Part shown: in pieces, positions 1 through 10,081 of the stretch | Numbering within the stretch: position 1 is the first letter of the stretch | How the letters are laid out: each line of letters starts with the position of its first letter | Assembly (NCBI GenBank): GCA_023151255.1 | Contig: JAKLJG010000001.1 | Coordinates: 1-64,000, forward strand | Length of the DNA: 64,000 nucleotides | Origin: Cyclobacteriaceae bacterium | GTDB taxonomy: Bacteria > Bacteroidota > Bacteroidia > Cytophagales > Cyclobacteriaceae | Reading direction: 5' to 3' | Translations under genes and position numbers: made by a program | The notes under the pieces: generated by a model | Databases searched by the model: none | The model's input: the letters and a program-made list of their open reading frames with translations, nothing else | What the model was told of the DNA's origin: nothing

Positions 1-160
1 TAATGTTGCGGGTGGAGTCCCTTTGGGAATGATACGCCCAACGAGCTTCTCCCGCCTGTGGCGGGGCTCCACCCCGCGATGTAATGTTGCGGGTGGAGTC
101 CCTTGGGAATGATACGCCCAACGAGCTTCTCCCGCCTGTGGCGGGACTCCACCCCGCGAT
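1..160. repeat. Two tandem ~80-bp copies of a hairpin-forming intergenic repeat (1-81 and 82-160)
   Basis: Near-identical units TAATGTTGCGGGTGGAGTCCC...GCCTGTGGCGGG[G/A]CTCCACCCCGCGAT. Each has inverted ends (GCGGGTGGAGTCC / GG[G/A]CTCCACCCCGC) and an internal CCCGCC-TGT-GGCGGG hairpin. Confidence 0.9.
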
Positions 161-257
161 TTGGTGCACAAAAGTAGAACGGTCGGCCCTAAAAACCAAA
201 TAAGGTCCTTCAACCAACTAAACACAGGTTTGATTTCGTAATTTTCAAAATTCGATT

Positions 258-1253
258 TTGTGTATGGACGAATTAGGCAAATCAATACCGGTCGGTGAAA
301 GTCTGATTGAGACAGAGCATGCAGCTAAACCACCGGGCAACACACACTGCCTGAATTGTGGAACTCCGCTTTTGGGTTCGTATTGTTCGCAGTGCGGGCA
401 GAAGGACCTGCCCCGCAGACAGGCCATTGGCGATTTGCTCGTAAATTTTATCGGTTCCTTTTTTAGTTTCGAGTCGAAATTCTTTAAGACGTTTGGAACA
501 CTACTGCTAAAACCAGGGAAGATCATAAACGAGTATAACGAGGGTAAGCGCGAGCGTTACTACCATCCTGCACGAATGTATGTGTTCCACAGTTTCATTT
601 TCTTTTTACTGTTTGCCCTGATGCCTGACGAACAGAAAGTTAATCTGACTGAAGATGGGCGTAAACTAAGTAAGGAAGAAACTGCCCGGGTACTTGATAC
701 ATTAAAGACAGTTCCCTGGCAGAGCTATTCCCCCAAAACGATTGCCGAATACGATTCGATTCAAAACACCAAACCGCTGAACAAGCGCGATGGGAAGTTG
801 GAACGCTACTACCAGGAAAAATACATCTTGTTAAAGCAAAAACGCGGTTGGGACGATAAAACCATTTGGAAAAGTTTTGGTGAAAGTTTTCAGAACAACA
901 TACCCAAAATGATTTTCTTCCTGCTGCCGGTTTTCGCGTTGCTTTTGAAGTTACTTTATATTCGAAGAGACTTCTATTTTTCAGAACATTTGGTGTTTTC
1001 TGTGTTTTATTATGATTTTCTTTTCCTGGCCGGAATAGTGGGCATACTGTTTTCGCAGGTCAGCTGGCTGGAGTGGTTGAACTTCTTTGTTTTCATCTAC
1101 ATTAACTTTTATTTGTATCGGGCCATGCGAAAGGTGTATGGACAGTCGCGACTTAAGACAATGGTAAAATTTTTTGTGCTTATCTCTACCTTTTTCTTTT
1201 GCCTCATTTTTGCATTCGTTATTAATGCGGTGGTTACCCTAATATTGCTCTGA
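258..1253 (+). CDS. DUF3667 family membrane protein with N-terminal zinc-ribbon
   Basis: CLNCGTPLLGSYCSQCGQ zinc ribbon followed by LLVNFIGSFFSFESKFFKTFGTLLLKPGKIINEYNEGKRERYYHPARMYVFHSFIFF, typical of DUF3667; C-terminal TM helices. Confidence 0.85.
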   Translation: MCMDELGKSIPVGESLIETEHAAKPPGNTHCLNCGTPLLGSYCSQCGQKDLPRRQAIGDLLVNFIGSFFSFESKFFKTFGTLLLKPGKIINEYNEGKRERYYHPARMYVFHSFIFFLLFALMPDEQKVNLTEDGRKLSKEETARVLDTLKTVPWQSYSPKTIAEYDSIQNTKPLNKRDGKLERYYQEKYILLKQKRGWDDKTIWKSFGESFQNNIPKMIFFLLPVFALLLKLLYIRRDFYFSEHLVFSVFYYDFLFLAGIVGILFSQVSWLEWLNFFVFIYINFYLYRAMRKVYGQSRLKTMVKFFVLISTFFFCLIFAFVINAVVTLILL

Positions 1254-2521
1254 TGATTTTTCAATCGAAACCACCGTTAGCAGAACGCATGCGTCCATCA
1301 AAACTGGAGGAACTGGTGGGCCAGCCGCATTTAACCGGTTCGGGAGGAATTATCAGAAAAGCCATTCAGTCGGGCAATATCCCATCGATGGTCTTATGGG
1401 GCCCGCCCGGTACAGGCAAAACAACCCTGGCCAACATCATCGCCCATGAAGTGAAAAAACCTTTTTACACGCTTAGTGCCATCAGTTCGGGTGTTAAGGA
1501 CATCCGCGAGGTGATTGATCGCGCCCGGCAATCGGGTAAATCCATTCTATTCATTGATGAAATCCACCGGTTTAATAAATCCCAGCAGGATGCACTGCTT
1601 GGTGCCGTTGAAAAAGGAATTGTTACATTAATCGGGGCCACAACCGAAAATCCATCCTTTGAGGTGAACTCTGCTTTGCTTTCGCGGTGCCAGGTGTACA
1701 CACTTAATCCGCTTGCCGTGGATGATCTGCTTTTGTTGGTCAACAAGGCGATGAGCAAAGACGAAGAACTGAAAAAGCGAACAATAAACCTGAAAGCGCA
1801 CACCGCCTTGTTTCAGCTATCGGGTGGTGATGCAAGAAAAGTGCTTAACCTGCTTGAACTGATTGTTGATGCTGTGCCTGACCCGGTAATCATCACCGAT
1901 GAACTGGCTACACAGGTAGCCCAGAAGAAAATTGCTGTTTATGATAAGAGCGGTGAGCAACACTATGATATCATCTCTGCGTTTATCAAATCCATCCGCG
2001 GCAGCGATCCAAACGCTGCCATCTATTACCTGGCCCGGATGGTCGAGGGCGGAGAAGATGTAAAATTCATCGCGCGCAGGATGGTTATCCTTGCTTCGGA
2101 AGACATTGGCAATGCCAACCCCAATGCACTGGTGTTGGCCACCAGTACCTTTCAGGCGGTGGATGTGATTGGTTACCCGGAGGCCCGGATTATCCTGGCG
2201 CAATGTGCAGCTTACCTGGCCTGTTCACCTAAAAGTAATGCAAGCTATATGGCCATCGAAGACGCCATTCGTGTAGTTAATGAAACCGGTGATTTGCCTG
2301 TGCCGTTGTCGATCCGCAATACACCTGCAAAACTGATGAAAGAACTGGGTTATGGTAAAGGCTACAAGTATGCGCATCACTTTGAGGGAAATTTTGCCAA
2401 CATGGAATTTCTGCCGGAGCAATTGAGCGGAACAAAACTTTATGAACCGGGCAATAATCCGCGCGAAGAAGAGTTGCGAAAATACCTTCGCGGCCTGTGG
2501 AAAGAAAAATATGGTTACTAA
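1253..2521 (+). CDS. rarA: Replication-associated recombination protein A (AAA+ ATPase, RarA/MgsA)
   Basis: Walker [12 protein letters not shown], Walker [45 protein letters not shown]; full-length RarA architecture. Confidence 0.95.
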   Translation: MIFQSKPPLAERMRPSKLEELVGQPHLTGSGGIIRKAIQSGNIPSMVLWGPPGTGKTTLANIIAHEVKKPFYTLSAISSGVKDIREVIDRARQSGKSILFIDEIHRFNKSQQDALLGAVEKGIVTLIGATTENPSFEVNSALLSRCQVYTLNPLAVDDLLLLVNKAMSKDEELKKRTINLKAHTALFQLSGGDARKVLNLLELIVDAVPDPVIITDELATQVAQKKIAVYDKSGEQHYDIISAFIKSIRGSDPNAAIYYLARMVEGGEDVKFIARRMVILASEDIGNANPNALVLATSTFQAVDVIGYPEARIILAQCAAYLACSPKSNASYMAIEDAIRVVNETGDLPVPLSIRNTPAKLMKELGYGKGYKYAHHFEGNFANMEFLPEQLSGTKLYEPGNNPREEELRKYLRGLWKEKYGY

Positions 2522-2551
2522 GGGCCCTCAATTGTTATCTTAACGGCCATC

Positions 2552-4633
2552 ATGAAGCAAATTCTGCTTGATACCTCTTCCGGTTTTATTCTGCTGTGCC
2601 TGGCTGGCGGGCTCGGGTATGCCGCCATCATGTATTATCGGGTTAAATACCCGTGGAACAACCCGGTAAACCGGCTATTGTTTGCCTTACGGGCTTTGCT
2701 TGCCGCATTTCTTTTCTTTCTGCTGCTGGGCCCCATTGTTAAACAGGTTGAAACTACAACGGAAAAACCGGTAGTTGCTATTCTTCACGACAACTCTGTT
2801 TCGGTTGCCGAAGTAATTGATTCGGTTGCTTTAAAAGCGCTCGCTGTCAAAATATCCGGGTTAATGGAGGCCTTAAGCAAGCGCGATTTCGAACCGGTAC
2901 TGCTCGATTTGCAAGGTGATGATTTTACCGGAGCCAAGTACACTTCGCCAATCACCAACATCCATGAAGCTTTGCGTAAAGTTTCCAACCGGCTTGAAGG
3001 ACGGAGAATTGAAGGGGTAGTGCTGATTTCAGATGGTATTTACAATACCGGACTTTCTCCGCTCTATGGCGATTACAACTTTCCGGTGTATACGGTTGGG
3101 CTTGGCGATACGTTACAACGGGCCGACCTGGCTGTGAAAGATCTGTTGTACAACAAAATTGCTTACCAGGGAAACCAGTTTCTGTTGCGTGCTGAAATTT
3201 CGGCTACAGGCTTTCGTCAGGAGCCTGTTGTGGTTTCGCTGGTGCACAACGGGAAAGTAATTGACCGCCAAACGAAGACGGTTACCGATAATGGTTTTCT
3301 GGTGGCAGAGTTTAAACCTGTTGCTGCAGACGAGGGCATACAACGATGGGATGTAGTGGTGGAAAATAAGCCCGGTGAAAGCAACTCAAAAAACAATCGG
3401 GCTTCGGTGTTCATCGAAGTAGTAAAAGGAAAGAAAAAAATCCTGCTGGTGGGCGGGGCGCCCCATCCCGATGTGAAAGCGTTACGCTCAGTAATTGAAA
3501 AGAATACCAACTACGAACTGGTTCTCCACATACCGCCCGCAAGCGATGCAGAACCTTCACTGCTGCAACCCGCTGCTGTTGATCTTGTTATTTTCCACCA
3601 GGTACCTGATGTGCGCGGCCGCCACCGTGAGATATTTCAGCGGGCGATGACCAGCCGTACACCGGTATTACTGATTCTGGGCAGCCAAACCGACTGGAAT
3701 CAACTTGGTCAATACAGCCTGCCGGTAAAGTTTGAACAACCGCCCCGGCAATTTGATGAGGTGACACCGGTAATCAACCCGGATTTTATGTTGTTTGTTC
3801 TTTCGGCTGAAGCAGGCTCAACGTTCAACACATTTCCACCGGTTAGTGTGCACTTTGGAAAGATGCAACCGGTGGCACAGGCCATACCCCTGCTGATGCA
3901 AAGGGTGGGCAGCCTGGCTACCGACAAGCCGCTGCTGGTGGTTGAAAATTCGGAGCCTCGCAAGATGGGTGTAATGCTTGGTGAAGGCTTGTGGCGCTGG
4001 CGCCTGCATGAATATTCAAAAACCGGGAACACGGCTATGTTTGATGAATTTTTTGGCAAGCTTATTCAGTTCTTGTCTACGGCCGATGACAAGCGTAAAT
4101 TCCGGTGCTTTCCGGTGAAGCAGGAGTTTTCAGAATCGGAAGCAGTGGTGTTTGAGAGTCAGGTGTTCAACGACATTTTCGAACCTGTTTACGGCAACAC
4201 GATTGAACTGGAGATTACCGATGAACTCGGAAAACGCACACAATACAGTTACCTCACAGGCCCCGGAAGCATGCGATACTCCCTGAACGGATTGAAGGAG
4301 GGTGTGTACCGGTACAGCGCTGCTACCGCAATGAATGGTGTGCGCAATGAAGTACGCGGCCAGTTTCTCGTTTCGGCCCGGCAACTCGAGTTGCTTAACC
4401 TGACGGCCGATTTTGACCTGCTGCGAAAACTTTCGGCCAATACTGGCGGCCGGTTTTACACAGTTAACCGGATAGATGATTTACAGCGCGATTTATCCGT
4501 TATTGAAGCCCGGGGTATTTTGCGCAGCAACGAGCGGTACCAGCCGCTCATTAACATGCCATGGATTTTTATCCTGCTGATGCTGCTGGCAGGCACCGAG
4601 TGGTTTTTAAGAAAATATTTTGGAGGGTATTAG
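2552..4633 (+). CDS. VWA-like/BatA-like membrane protein of unknown function
   Basis: Two N-terminal TM segments, a VWA-like region (VVAILHDNSVSV... GVVLISDGIYNTG), a glutamine-amidotransferase-like region and a C-terminal TM. Confidence 0.7.
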   Translation: MKQILLDTSSGFILLCLAGGLGYAAIMYYRVKYPWNNPVNRLLFALRALLAAFLFFLLLGPIVKQVETTTEKPVVAILHDNSVSVAEVIDSVALKALAVKISGLMEALSKRDFEPVLLDLQGDDFTGAKYTSPITNIHEALRKVSNRLEGRRIEGVVLISDGIYNTGLSPLYGDYNFPVYTVGLGDTLQRADLAVKDLLYNKIAYQGNQFLLRAEISATGFRQEPVVVSLVHNGKVIDRQTKTVTDNGFLVAEFKPVAADEGIQRWDVVVENKPGESNSKNNRASVFIEVVKGKKKILLVGGAPHPDVKALRSVIEKNTNYELVLHIPPASDAEPSLLQPAAVDLVIFHQVPDVRGRHREIFQRAMTSRTPVLLILGSQTDWNQLGQYSLPVKFEQPPRQFDEVTPVINPDFMLFVLSAEAGSTFNTFPPVSVHFGKMQPVAQAIPLLMQRVGSLATDKPLLVVENSEPRKMGVMLGEGLWRWRLHEYSKTGNTAMFDEFFGKLIQFLSTADDKRKFRCFPVKQEFSESEAVVFESQVFNDIFEPVYGNTIELEITDELGKRTQYSYLTGPGSMRYSLNGLKEGVYRYSAATAMNGVRNEVRGQFLVSARQLELLNLTADFDLLRKLSANTGGRFYTVNRIDDLQRDLSVIEARGILRSNERYQPLINMPWIFILLMLLAGTEWFLRKYFGGY

Positions 4634-4657
4634 GGCTGTGAAAAGCAATATTTTCGG

Positions 4658-4785
4658 GCTTGGCGTTCGGGCGGGTTTCGGAGTACAAAACTGTCAATAC
4701 ACCACAAAAGTTGGTGCGAGGTAGAGTGTTCAATTAACCATGTCACCCGCCAATTAGCCAAACGCCTGTTGGTAGTAGTTGTTCT
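4658..4785. repeat. Copy A of an imperfect intergenic repeat flanking a decayed gene
   Basis: GCTTGGCGTTCGGGCGGGTTTCGGAGTACAAAACTGTCAA matches 5425-5465 at about 36 of 41 aligned positions by eye. Ends form inverted arms GGCGTT..GCGGGT / ACCCGCC..AACGCC. Confidence 0.65.
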
Positions 4786-4795
4786 TATGTCGTTA

Positions 4796-5390
4796 TTAAA
4801 GTCCATCTTCTCGTTCCGATAACCATTGTTTATACTTGTTCTTATATTTCTCTTTTGTCAAAATATCTTTAAGGATAAAGTCAATACCACCGTCATAAGG
4901 CGCAACAATTTCATTTTTGTCAAATGAAACGAAAAATGCCCTTGTCTTGTCATTTGCAATTTCTCTTAAAAGCCAGTCGTGATAAGTTTGGTTTCCAAAT
5001 AGTCTGAGCAAATGCTGGTCTATAAATGTCGGGGTTGTCATATTGTTCAGGATCAATTTTATATAATTCAATATTGTCAAGTCGTACGAACGAAAAGTGA
5101 TTGAATATTTCTTCTTTGTCCGTTACGTGAATAGGCCTGTTGTCGCCCCAACTTTATTCACCCGTCACAACTAGAATTGGAGTTTCAAGTCCGAACATGT
5201 CTGTAATTATTTCGTTTTGTCTTGAAAGAAGAAGTTTCCATTCGTTTTCATTGTCTGCATATCGTTTTCATTCTGGTAGACTATGAATTCTAAACCACCT
5301 GTCTGAGTAATCGTGTTTAAACAAGTGCGAAATCGGCACAGTGTCAGGATAGTTTAAAGTCCATAATGTTTGAAATTCTTCTTTCGTCAT
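4796..5390 (-). pseudogene. Decayed DUF3885-like gene (two in-frame stops plus a frameshift)
   Basis: Reading minus from ATG at 5390: MTKEEFQTLWTLNYPDTVPISHLFKHDYSDRWFRIHSLPE*KRYADNENEWKLLLSRQNEIITDMFGLETPILVVTGE*SWGDNRPIHVTDKEEIFNHFSFVRLDNIELYKIDPEQYDNPDIYRPAFAQTIW, then a frame change into ...TYHDWLLREIANDKTRAFFVSFDKNEIVAPYDGGIDFILKDILTKEKYKNKYKQWLSEREDGL*. Confidence 0.75.
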
Positions 5391-5424
5391 CGTGTCATAT
5401 TAAAATTAATGCCAACGTTTGTGC

Positions 5425-5550
5425 GCTTGGCGTTCGTGAGGGATTTCGGGGCACAAAACTGTCAACCAACACGGAACATGAATAGAAGCAGAAAGCTCCA
5501 AGTTTGCACATCACCCCGCCTGACACAAAATCCGTGTTACCACCAGTGCT
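5425..5550. repeat. Copy B of the imperfect intergenic repeat
   Basis: GCTTGGCGTTCGTGAGGGATTTCGGGGCACAAAACTGTCAA plus a downstream CACCCCGCC...CAAA...CGTGTT segment, parallel to copy A at 4658-4785. Confidence 0.65.
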
Positions 5551-5552
5551 TC

Positions 5553-6602
5553 TTATTTTTCCATTAATTTTTGAGTTAATTTAATCATTATCTTAAAGGA
5601 AATGTCAGGATGTGCCACTTGATTTACTGTTCCAACTATGTAAATATTTTCCTTCGGACTGTAATATGCCAAAGCTCCTGAAAGTCCAGAATGTCCAATG
5701 AAGTATGGCACAGCACCTGTCGGATTAAAAATCCAAGGAAGTTTGAATAAATGAATACCAATACCCGATTTCATAGGAAAAAATATTTTGTTCCATTCCT
5801 GCAATTCGTCAATATAACTTGATGTAAATAATTTGCCTGTAAAAAATGCTTCTATAAATATTAGCATATCGCTTGAAGTCGAAACTATACCACCATCTGC
5901 ACCAAAAGAAGTCATTGCTTTGGGTATATTTAGCTGATTGCTTTTGTAATATAATGTCTTCGGTGTTTTGTCGGTTGAATCTTGATATAAATAGGTTTTT
6001 GTCAAACCAAGTGGCTTAGTAATTTTGTCTTGGCAGTTTTCTGAATATGATTTATTCGTTATGGTCTCGATAATTTTTCCTAAAAGCTGAAAATTAGCAT
6101 CAGAATAGTTGGCTTTTCCTTTTGTTCCTGGAGCAAAAAGTGGCGTCATTTTTTTTGTTCTTTCCATTGCTTGTTCAAAAGTCCAAAATTGGTCGTTGCC
6201 TTCAGTTATTTCATTTTCCAAACTTCTTCCGTTCGCTCCTTTTCCTTGAAAATAGTCAGGGAGTCCAGAAGTGTGAGAAAGCAAATGCTTAATGGTTAAT
6301 TCTTGAGAATAGTCTTTCCCCTTATAAATATGCAGACCCGATAACACTGATTTGTCAATGTATTTGCTGATTTTGTCATCGAGACTTAGTTTTCCTTCTG
6401 CTCTGAGTTTAAGAATTATCGCAGTTGTAAAAAGTTTGGTTGTACTTGCAATGAAATATGGTTGGTCTCTGGATAAATCACCCGATGTTCCTTGCCAAAT
6501 TAAATTGCCTTTTTTTAAGGCAAAAGATGTCCCGAACACTTTTTTATTGTCAATGGTTTTATCTAGAACGGCTTGAAGTGATTTTTCTTTTTCAGTTGTC
6601 AT
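5553..6602 (-). CDS. Serine hydrolase, class C beta-lactamase-like (PF00144 type)
   Basis: STTK motif (IASTTKLFTTAIIL), YSDANFQLLG, GHSGLSGALAYYS. ORF opens at 6623 but MTTEKEK at 6602 is a likelier start. Confidence 0.85.
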   Translation of the reverse strand: MTTEKEKSLQAVLDKTIDNKKVFGTSFALKKGNLIWQGTSGDLSRDQPYFIASTTKLFTTAIILKLRAEGKLSLDDKISKYIDKSVLSGLHIYKGKDYSQELTIKHLLSHTSGLPDYFQGKGANGRSLENEITEGNDQFWTFEQAMERTKKMTPLFAPGTKGKANYSDANFQLLGKIIETITNKSYSENCQDKITKPLGLTKTYLYQDSTDKTPKTLYYKSNQLNIPKAMTSFGADGGIVSTSSDMLIFIEAFFTGKLFTSSYIDELQEWNKIFFPMKSGIGIHLFKLPWIFNPTGAVPYFIGHSGLSGALAYYSPKENIYIVGTVNQVAHPDISFKIMIKLTQKLMEK

Positions 6603-6631
6603 TTGTCCAAATATTGCTTGCATAAACCTGG

Positions 6632-6648
6632 TGTTGTAGCGCGTTTGC
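6632..6648. repeat. Left arm of a 17-bp inverted repeat flanking the 6648-7295 ORF
   Basis: TGTTGTAGCGCGTTTGC; the reverse complement of 7299-7315 is TGTTGTAGCGCATTTGC (1 mismatch). Confidence 0.75.
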
Positions 6649-7295
6649 TACTCTATTTCAATTGTTCTTTCGTCTTGCTTATTCGTCTGAAAATTACTTG
6701 TCCACCGATAAAATACTTTGTCACCATTGATTGACAAGCTGTCTAAGCAATAGGTTGGAATTGCGGATTCACACCCCAATTCTACTTTGTGTTTTAATTT
6801 CTTCTTTGTCAGCAAGTTGTAAATAGTAATTGTTGGGTCATCTTCATTACTGTCAAGATATACTACTAAGTCTCTTTCTAAGTCGATGTCATATTGATAT
6901 AAAATTATTTCTGGGTCTTGTTTCTCATTAAGCGGAAGAAATATTGTTCCCCAGCAAGGAGAACCACATCCAAATCTTAATACAATGTATTTGTTATTTT
7001 CTTTCTCAAAAATCGGTTTGTTGGTGGGTGGTGATTTACAATAAAATGTGTCAGGAAGTGTTCTTGTTAAATTTTTATTTCCCCATTCTAAGAAATATTT
7101 ATCGGTTGCTATTTTCTTATAATCCAAATAGTTATTGTCAGGAGTTAACTCTCTTTTGATGTCATGCCAATAGCACATGTCGGTGGCGTCATTTTTATTT
7201 TTTGATTGAAGCTCAGTCTGCAAGCCAGTCTTGGGTTTTGTCAGACAACTAAATAAAGCTAATGTCACTATAGCATAGAAGAGTCTCAGTCTCAT
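6648..7295 (-). CDS. Hypothetical lipoprotein (215 aa)
   Basis: Signal peptide with lipobox-like LALFSC at the N-terminus (MRLRLFYAIVTLALFSCLTK). No family recognised. Confidence 0.6.
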   Translation of the reverse strand: MRLRLFYAIVTLALFSCLTKPKTGLQTELQSKNKNDATDMCYWHDIKRELTPDNNYLDYKKIATDKYFLEWGNKNLTRTLPDTFYCKSPPTNKPIFEKENNKYIVLRFGCGSPCWGTIFLPLNEKQDPEIILYQYDIDLERDLVVYLDSNEDDPTITIYNLLTKKKLKHKVELGCESAIPTYCLDSLSINGDKVFYRWTSNFQTNKQDERTIEIE

Positions 7296-7298
7296 TTT

Positions 7299-7315
7299 GC
7301 AAATGCGCTACAACA
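7299..7315. repeat. Right arm of the 17-bp inverted repeat
   Basis: GCAAATGCGCTACAACA, inverted relative to 6632-6648 with one mismatch. Confidence 0.75.
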
Positions 7316-7370
7316 TGTGAATATACCAATTGCACAAATTTTTATTTTGTTGAACTTTGAGGGATAAACA

Positions 7371-7395
7371 AAAAAAGCGGGTTTCCCCGCCTTTT
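7371..7395 (-). terminator. Intrinsic terminator of clpC
   Basis: On the minus strand: GGCGGGGAAACCCGCTTTTTTTG, a GC stem followed by a T tract, just after the clpC stop. Confidence 0.75.
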
Positions 7396-7414
7396 CTCTT
7401 GTATACAAACTGTG

Positions 7415-9946
7415 TTACTCTTTCTTCGAAGCGGCCTTGGGCTTCTTTACCTTCAGCGTAAGAGAATCGGATTTGCCGTCATGGTCGGCCACGATGGTAC
7501 CGCCTTCTTCAATTTCGCCCTTCAGTATTTCCTCGGCCACCGGGTCTTCCAGGTATTTGGTAATGGCCCGGTTCAGCGGGCGTGCACCAAACTGGTGGTC
7601 ATATCCTTTTTCAGAAAGAAAATCTTTAGCCTTATCAGTTAATTCAACGGTGTAGCCCAGCGTGTTAATGCGGTCAAACACTTTCTTAAGGGTAATCTCA
7701 ATGATTTTGTGTATATGTTCGCGCTGCAGCGAGTTAAATACAATTACATCGTCAAGGCGATTCAGAAATTCGGGGCTGAATGCCCGCTTCAGGGCGTTCT
7801 GGATAGTTGACTTCATCAGCTCTTCTTCATTCTCGCGCTTAGACGAAGGGGCAAAGCCGATGCCTGTTCCGAAATCCTTCAGGTCGCGCACACCGATGTT
7901 GGAGGTCATGATGATGATGGTGTTGCGGAAATCCACCCGCCTGCCCAGGCCATCGGTAAGGATACCGTCATCCAGTACCTGCAGCAGAATGTTAAACACA
8001 TCGGGGTGTGCTTTTTCAATCTCGTCAAGCAACACCACCGAATACGGTTTGCGTCTTACTTTTTCGGTAAGCTGGCCGCCTTCTTCGTACCCAACATAAC
8101 CCGGAGGAGCACCCACCAGGCGTGATACAGAGAATTTTTCCATGTATTCGCTCATGTCAATACGGATGAGCGCATCTTCTTTATCGAATAAGTAGGTTGC
8201 CAGCACTTTGGCCAGTTCGGTTTTGCCTACGCCCGTAGGACCAAGGAAGATAAAGGAGCCTATGGGTTTGCGAGGGTCTTTTAAGCCCACCCGTGTGCGC
8301 TGGATGGCTTTGGTTAGTTTTTTTATGGCTTCTTCCTGCCCAATTACTTTGCCGCTAAGCTCCTCGGCCATACCCAGCAGTTTGTTGCTTTCTTTCTGGG
8401 CAATGCGGTTGGTGGGGATGCCCGTCATCATGGCAATCACATCGGCCACGTTGTCTTCGTTAACCGTATATTTTTCAGTGCGGGTTTTTTCTTCCCAGCG
8501 GGCTTTGGCTATCTCCAGTTGTTCGAGCAACTTCTTTTCTTTATCGCGCAGTTGGGCGGCTTCTTCGTACTTCTGGCTTTTCACTACGCGGTTTTTCTCT
8601 TTCTTCACATCCTCAATCGCTTCTTCCAGCTTCACGATTTCTTCCGGCACGTGAATGTTGTTGATGTGAACGCGCGCACCGGCCTCATCCATTACATCAA
8701 TGGCCTTGTCGGGCAGGAAGCGGTCGCTGATGTACCGGTCAGACAGTTTCACACAGGCTTCAATGGCCTCTTTGGTATAGCTAACGTGGTGGTGATCTTC
8801 GTACTTGTCTTTTATATTCTCCAAAATCTGCAGCGTTTCTTCCGGAGTGGTCGAATCCACCATCACCATCTGGAACCTGCGCGCCAGGGCACCGTCTTTC
8901 TCAATGTACTGGCGGTACTCATCCAGAGTGGTGGCGCCAATGCATTGAATCTCGCCACGGGCCAAAGCGGGTTTAAACATATTGGATGCATCGAGTGATC
9001 CGGATGCACCACCGGCACCAACAATGGTGTGCAGTTCATCAATAAACAGAATAACATCGGGCGATTTTTCCAGTTCGTTCATCACGGCTTTCATCCGTTC
9101 TTCAAACTGGCCGCGGTACTTGGTGCCGGCCACCAGCGAGGCCAGATCAAGTGTAACCACCCGTTTGCCAAACAATACGCGCGAAACTTTTTTCTGTACA
9201 ATGCGCAGGGCGAGGCCTTCGGCAATGGCGGTTTTACCAACGCCCGGCTCGCCTATTAATATCGGGTTGTTTTTCTTTCTGCGGCTCAGGATTTGCGCCA
9301 CGCGCTCAATTTCTTTTTCTCGGCCAACAATCGGATCGAGTTTGCCGTCTTCGGCCAGACGCGTCAGGTCGCGGCCAAAATTATCCAGCACGGGTGTGCG
9401 CGATTTTTCGGTGCCTTTCTTTTCCTTGCCTTGCGAGCCGGCTCCGCTACCGAAGATTCTTGATGATTCTTCATCCGGATCATCTGTATCAGATGCAGCC
9501 TGCGGGCCTTCGTGCTGGTATTCAAGCATTTCTTTTACGGTTTCATAATTCACATCAAACTTTTTGAGGATCTGTGTGGCCAGGTTGTCGGCATCGCGTA
9601 AAATGGAGAGCAACAAATGTTCTGTTCCGATAAGCTGGGCTTTAAATATCTTGGCTTCGAGGTAGGTGATCTTTAAAACTTTTTCGGAGGCCTTGGTAAG
9701 CGGTATGTTGGCCAGGTTTTTTACTTCGTGCGTGGCGGTGCCTTTCGAAACCTTTTCAATTTCACTGCGCAGGTCACTGAGTGGCACGCCCAGCTTTTTA
9801 AGCACACCTACGGCTACACCCTCGCCTTCGCGAATAAGCCCCAATAACAAATGTTCGGTGCCGATATAATCGTGCCCCAGGCGAAGCGCTTCTTCACGGC
9901 TAAGGCTTATTACTTCTTTAACGCGGTTCGAAAATTTTGCCTCCAT
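7415..9946 (-). CDS. clpC: ATP-dependent Clp protease ATP-binding subunit ClpC
   Basis: Two Clp_N repeats, two AAA modules ([30 protein letters not shown]), UVR-like middle domain ([18 protein letters not shown]). Confidence 0.95.
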   Translation of the reverse strand: MEAKFSNRVKEVISLSREEALRLGHDYIGTEHLLLGLIREGEGVAVGVLKKLGVPLSDLRSEIEKVSKGTATHEVKNLANIPLTKASEKVLKITYLEAKIFKAQLIGTEHLLLSILRDADNLATQILKKFDVNYETVKEMLEYQHEGPQAASDTDDPDEESSRIFGSGAGSQGKEKKGTEKSRTPVLDNFGRDLTRLAEDGKLDPIVGREKEIERVAQILSRRKKNNPILIGEPGVGKTAIAEGLALRIVQKKVSRVLFGKRVVTLDLASLVAGTKYRGQFEERMKAVMNELEKSPDVILFIDELHTIVGAGGASGSLDASNMFKPALARGEIQCIGATTLDEYRQYIEKDGALARRFQMVMVDSTTPEETLQILENIKDKYEDHHHVSYTKEAIEACVKLSDRYISDRFLPDKAIDVMDEAGARVHINNIHVPEEIVKLEEAIEDVKKEKNRVVKSQKYEEAAQLRDKEKKLLEQLEIAKARWEEKTRTEKYTVNEDNVADVIAMMTGIPTNRIAQKESNKLLGMAEELSGKVIGQEEAIKKLTKAIQRTRVGLKDPRKPIGSFIFLGPTGVGKTELAKVLATYLFDKEDALIRIDMSEYMEKFSVSRLVGAPPGYVGYEEGGQLTEKVRRKPYSVVLLDEIEKAHPDVFNILLQVLDDGILTDGLGRRVDFRNTIIIMTSNIGVRDLKDFGTGIGFAPSSKRENEEELMKSTIQNALKRAFSPEFLNRLDDVIVFNSLQREHIHKIIEITLKKVFDRINTLGYTVELTDKAKDFLSEKGYDHQFGARPLNRAITKYLEDPVAEEILKGEIEEGGTIVADHDGKSDSLTLKVKKPKAASKKE

Positions 9947-10081
9947 ACTGTAAACGTGAATGAAATTACTGTAAATGTAAACTTTTTCGACCGGATTTTT
10001 TCAGTGGTTTTTCTGTATGCCCGGTTTAGAAAAAGAAAACAGGTTTTATGCAGGTGAAAACGTAATTGATTGCCGTTTTGT

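Noticed and set aside
8208-9548. Several long + strand ORFs (148-188 aa) opposite clpC
   Set aside because: Ser/Arg-rich shadow translations of a highly conserved ClpC coding strand.
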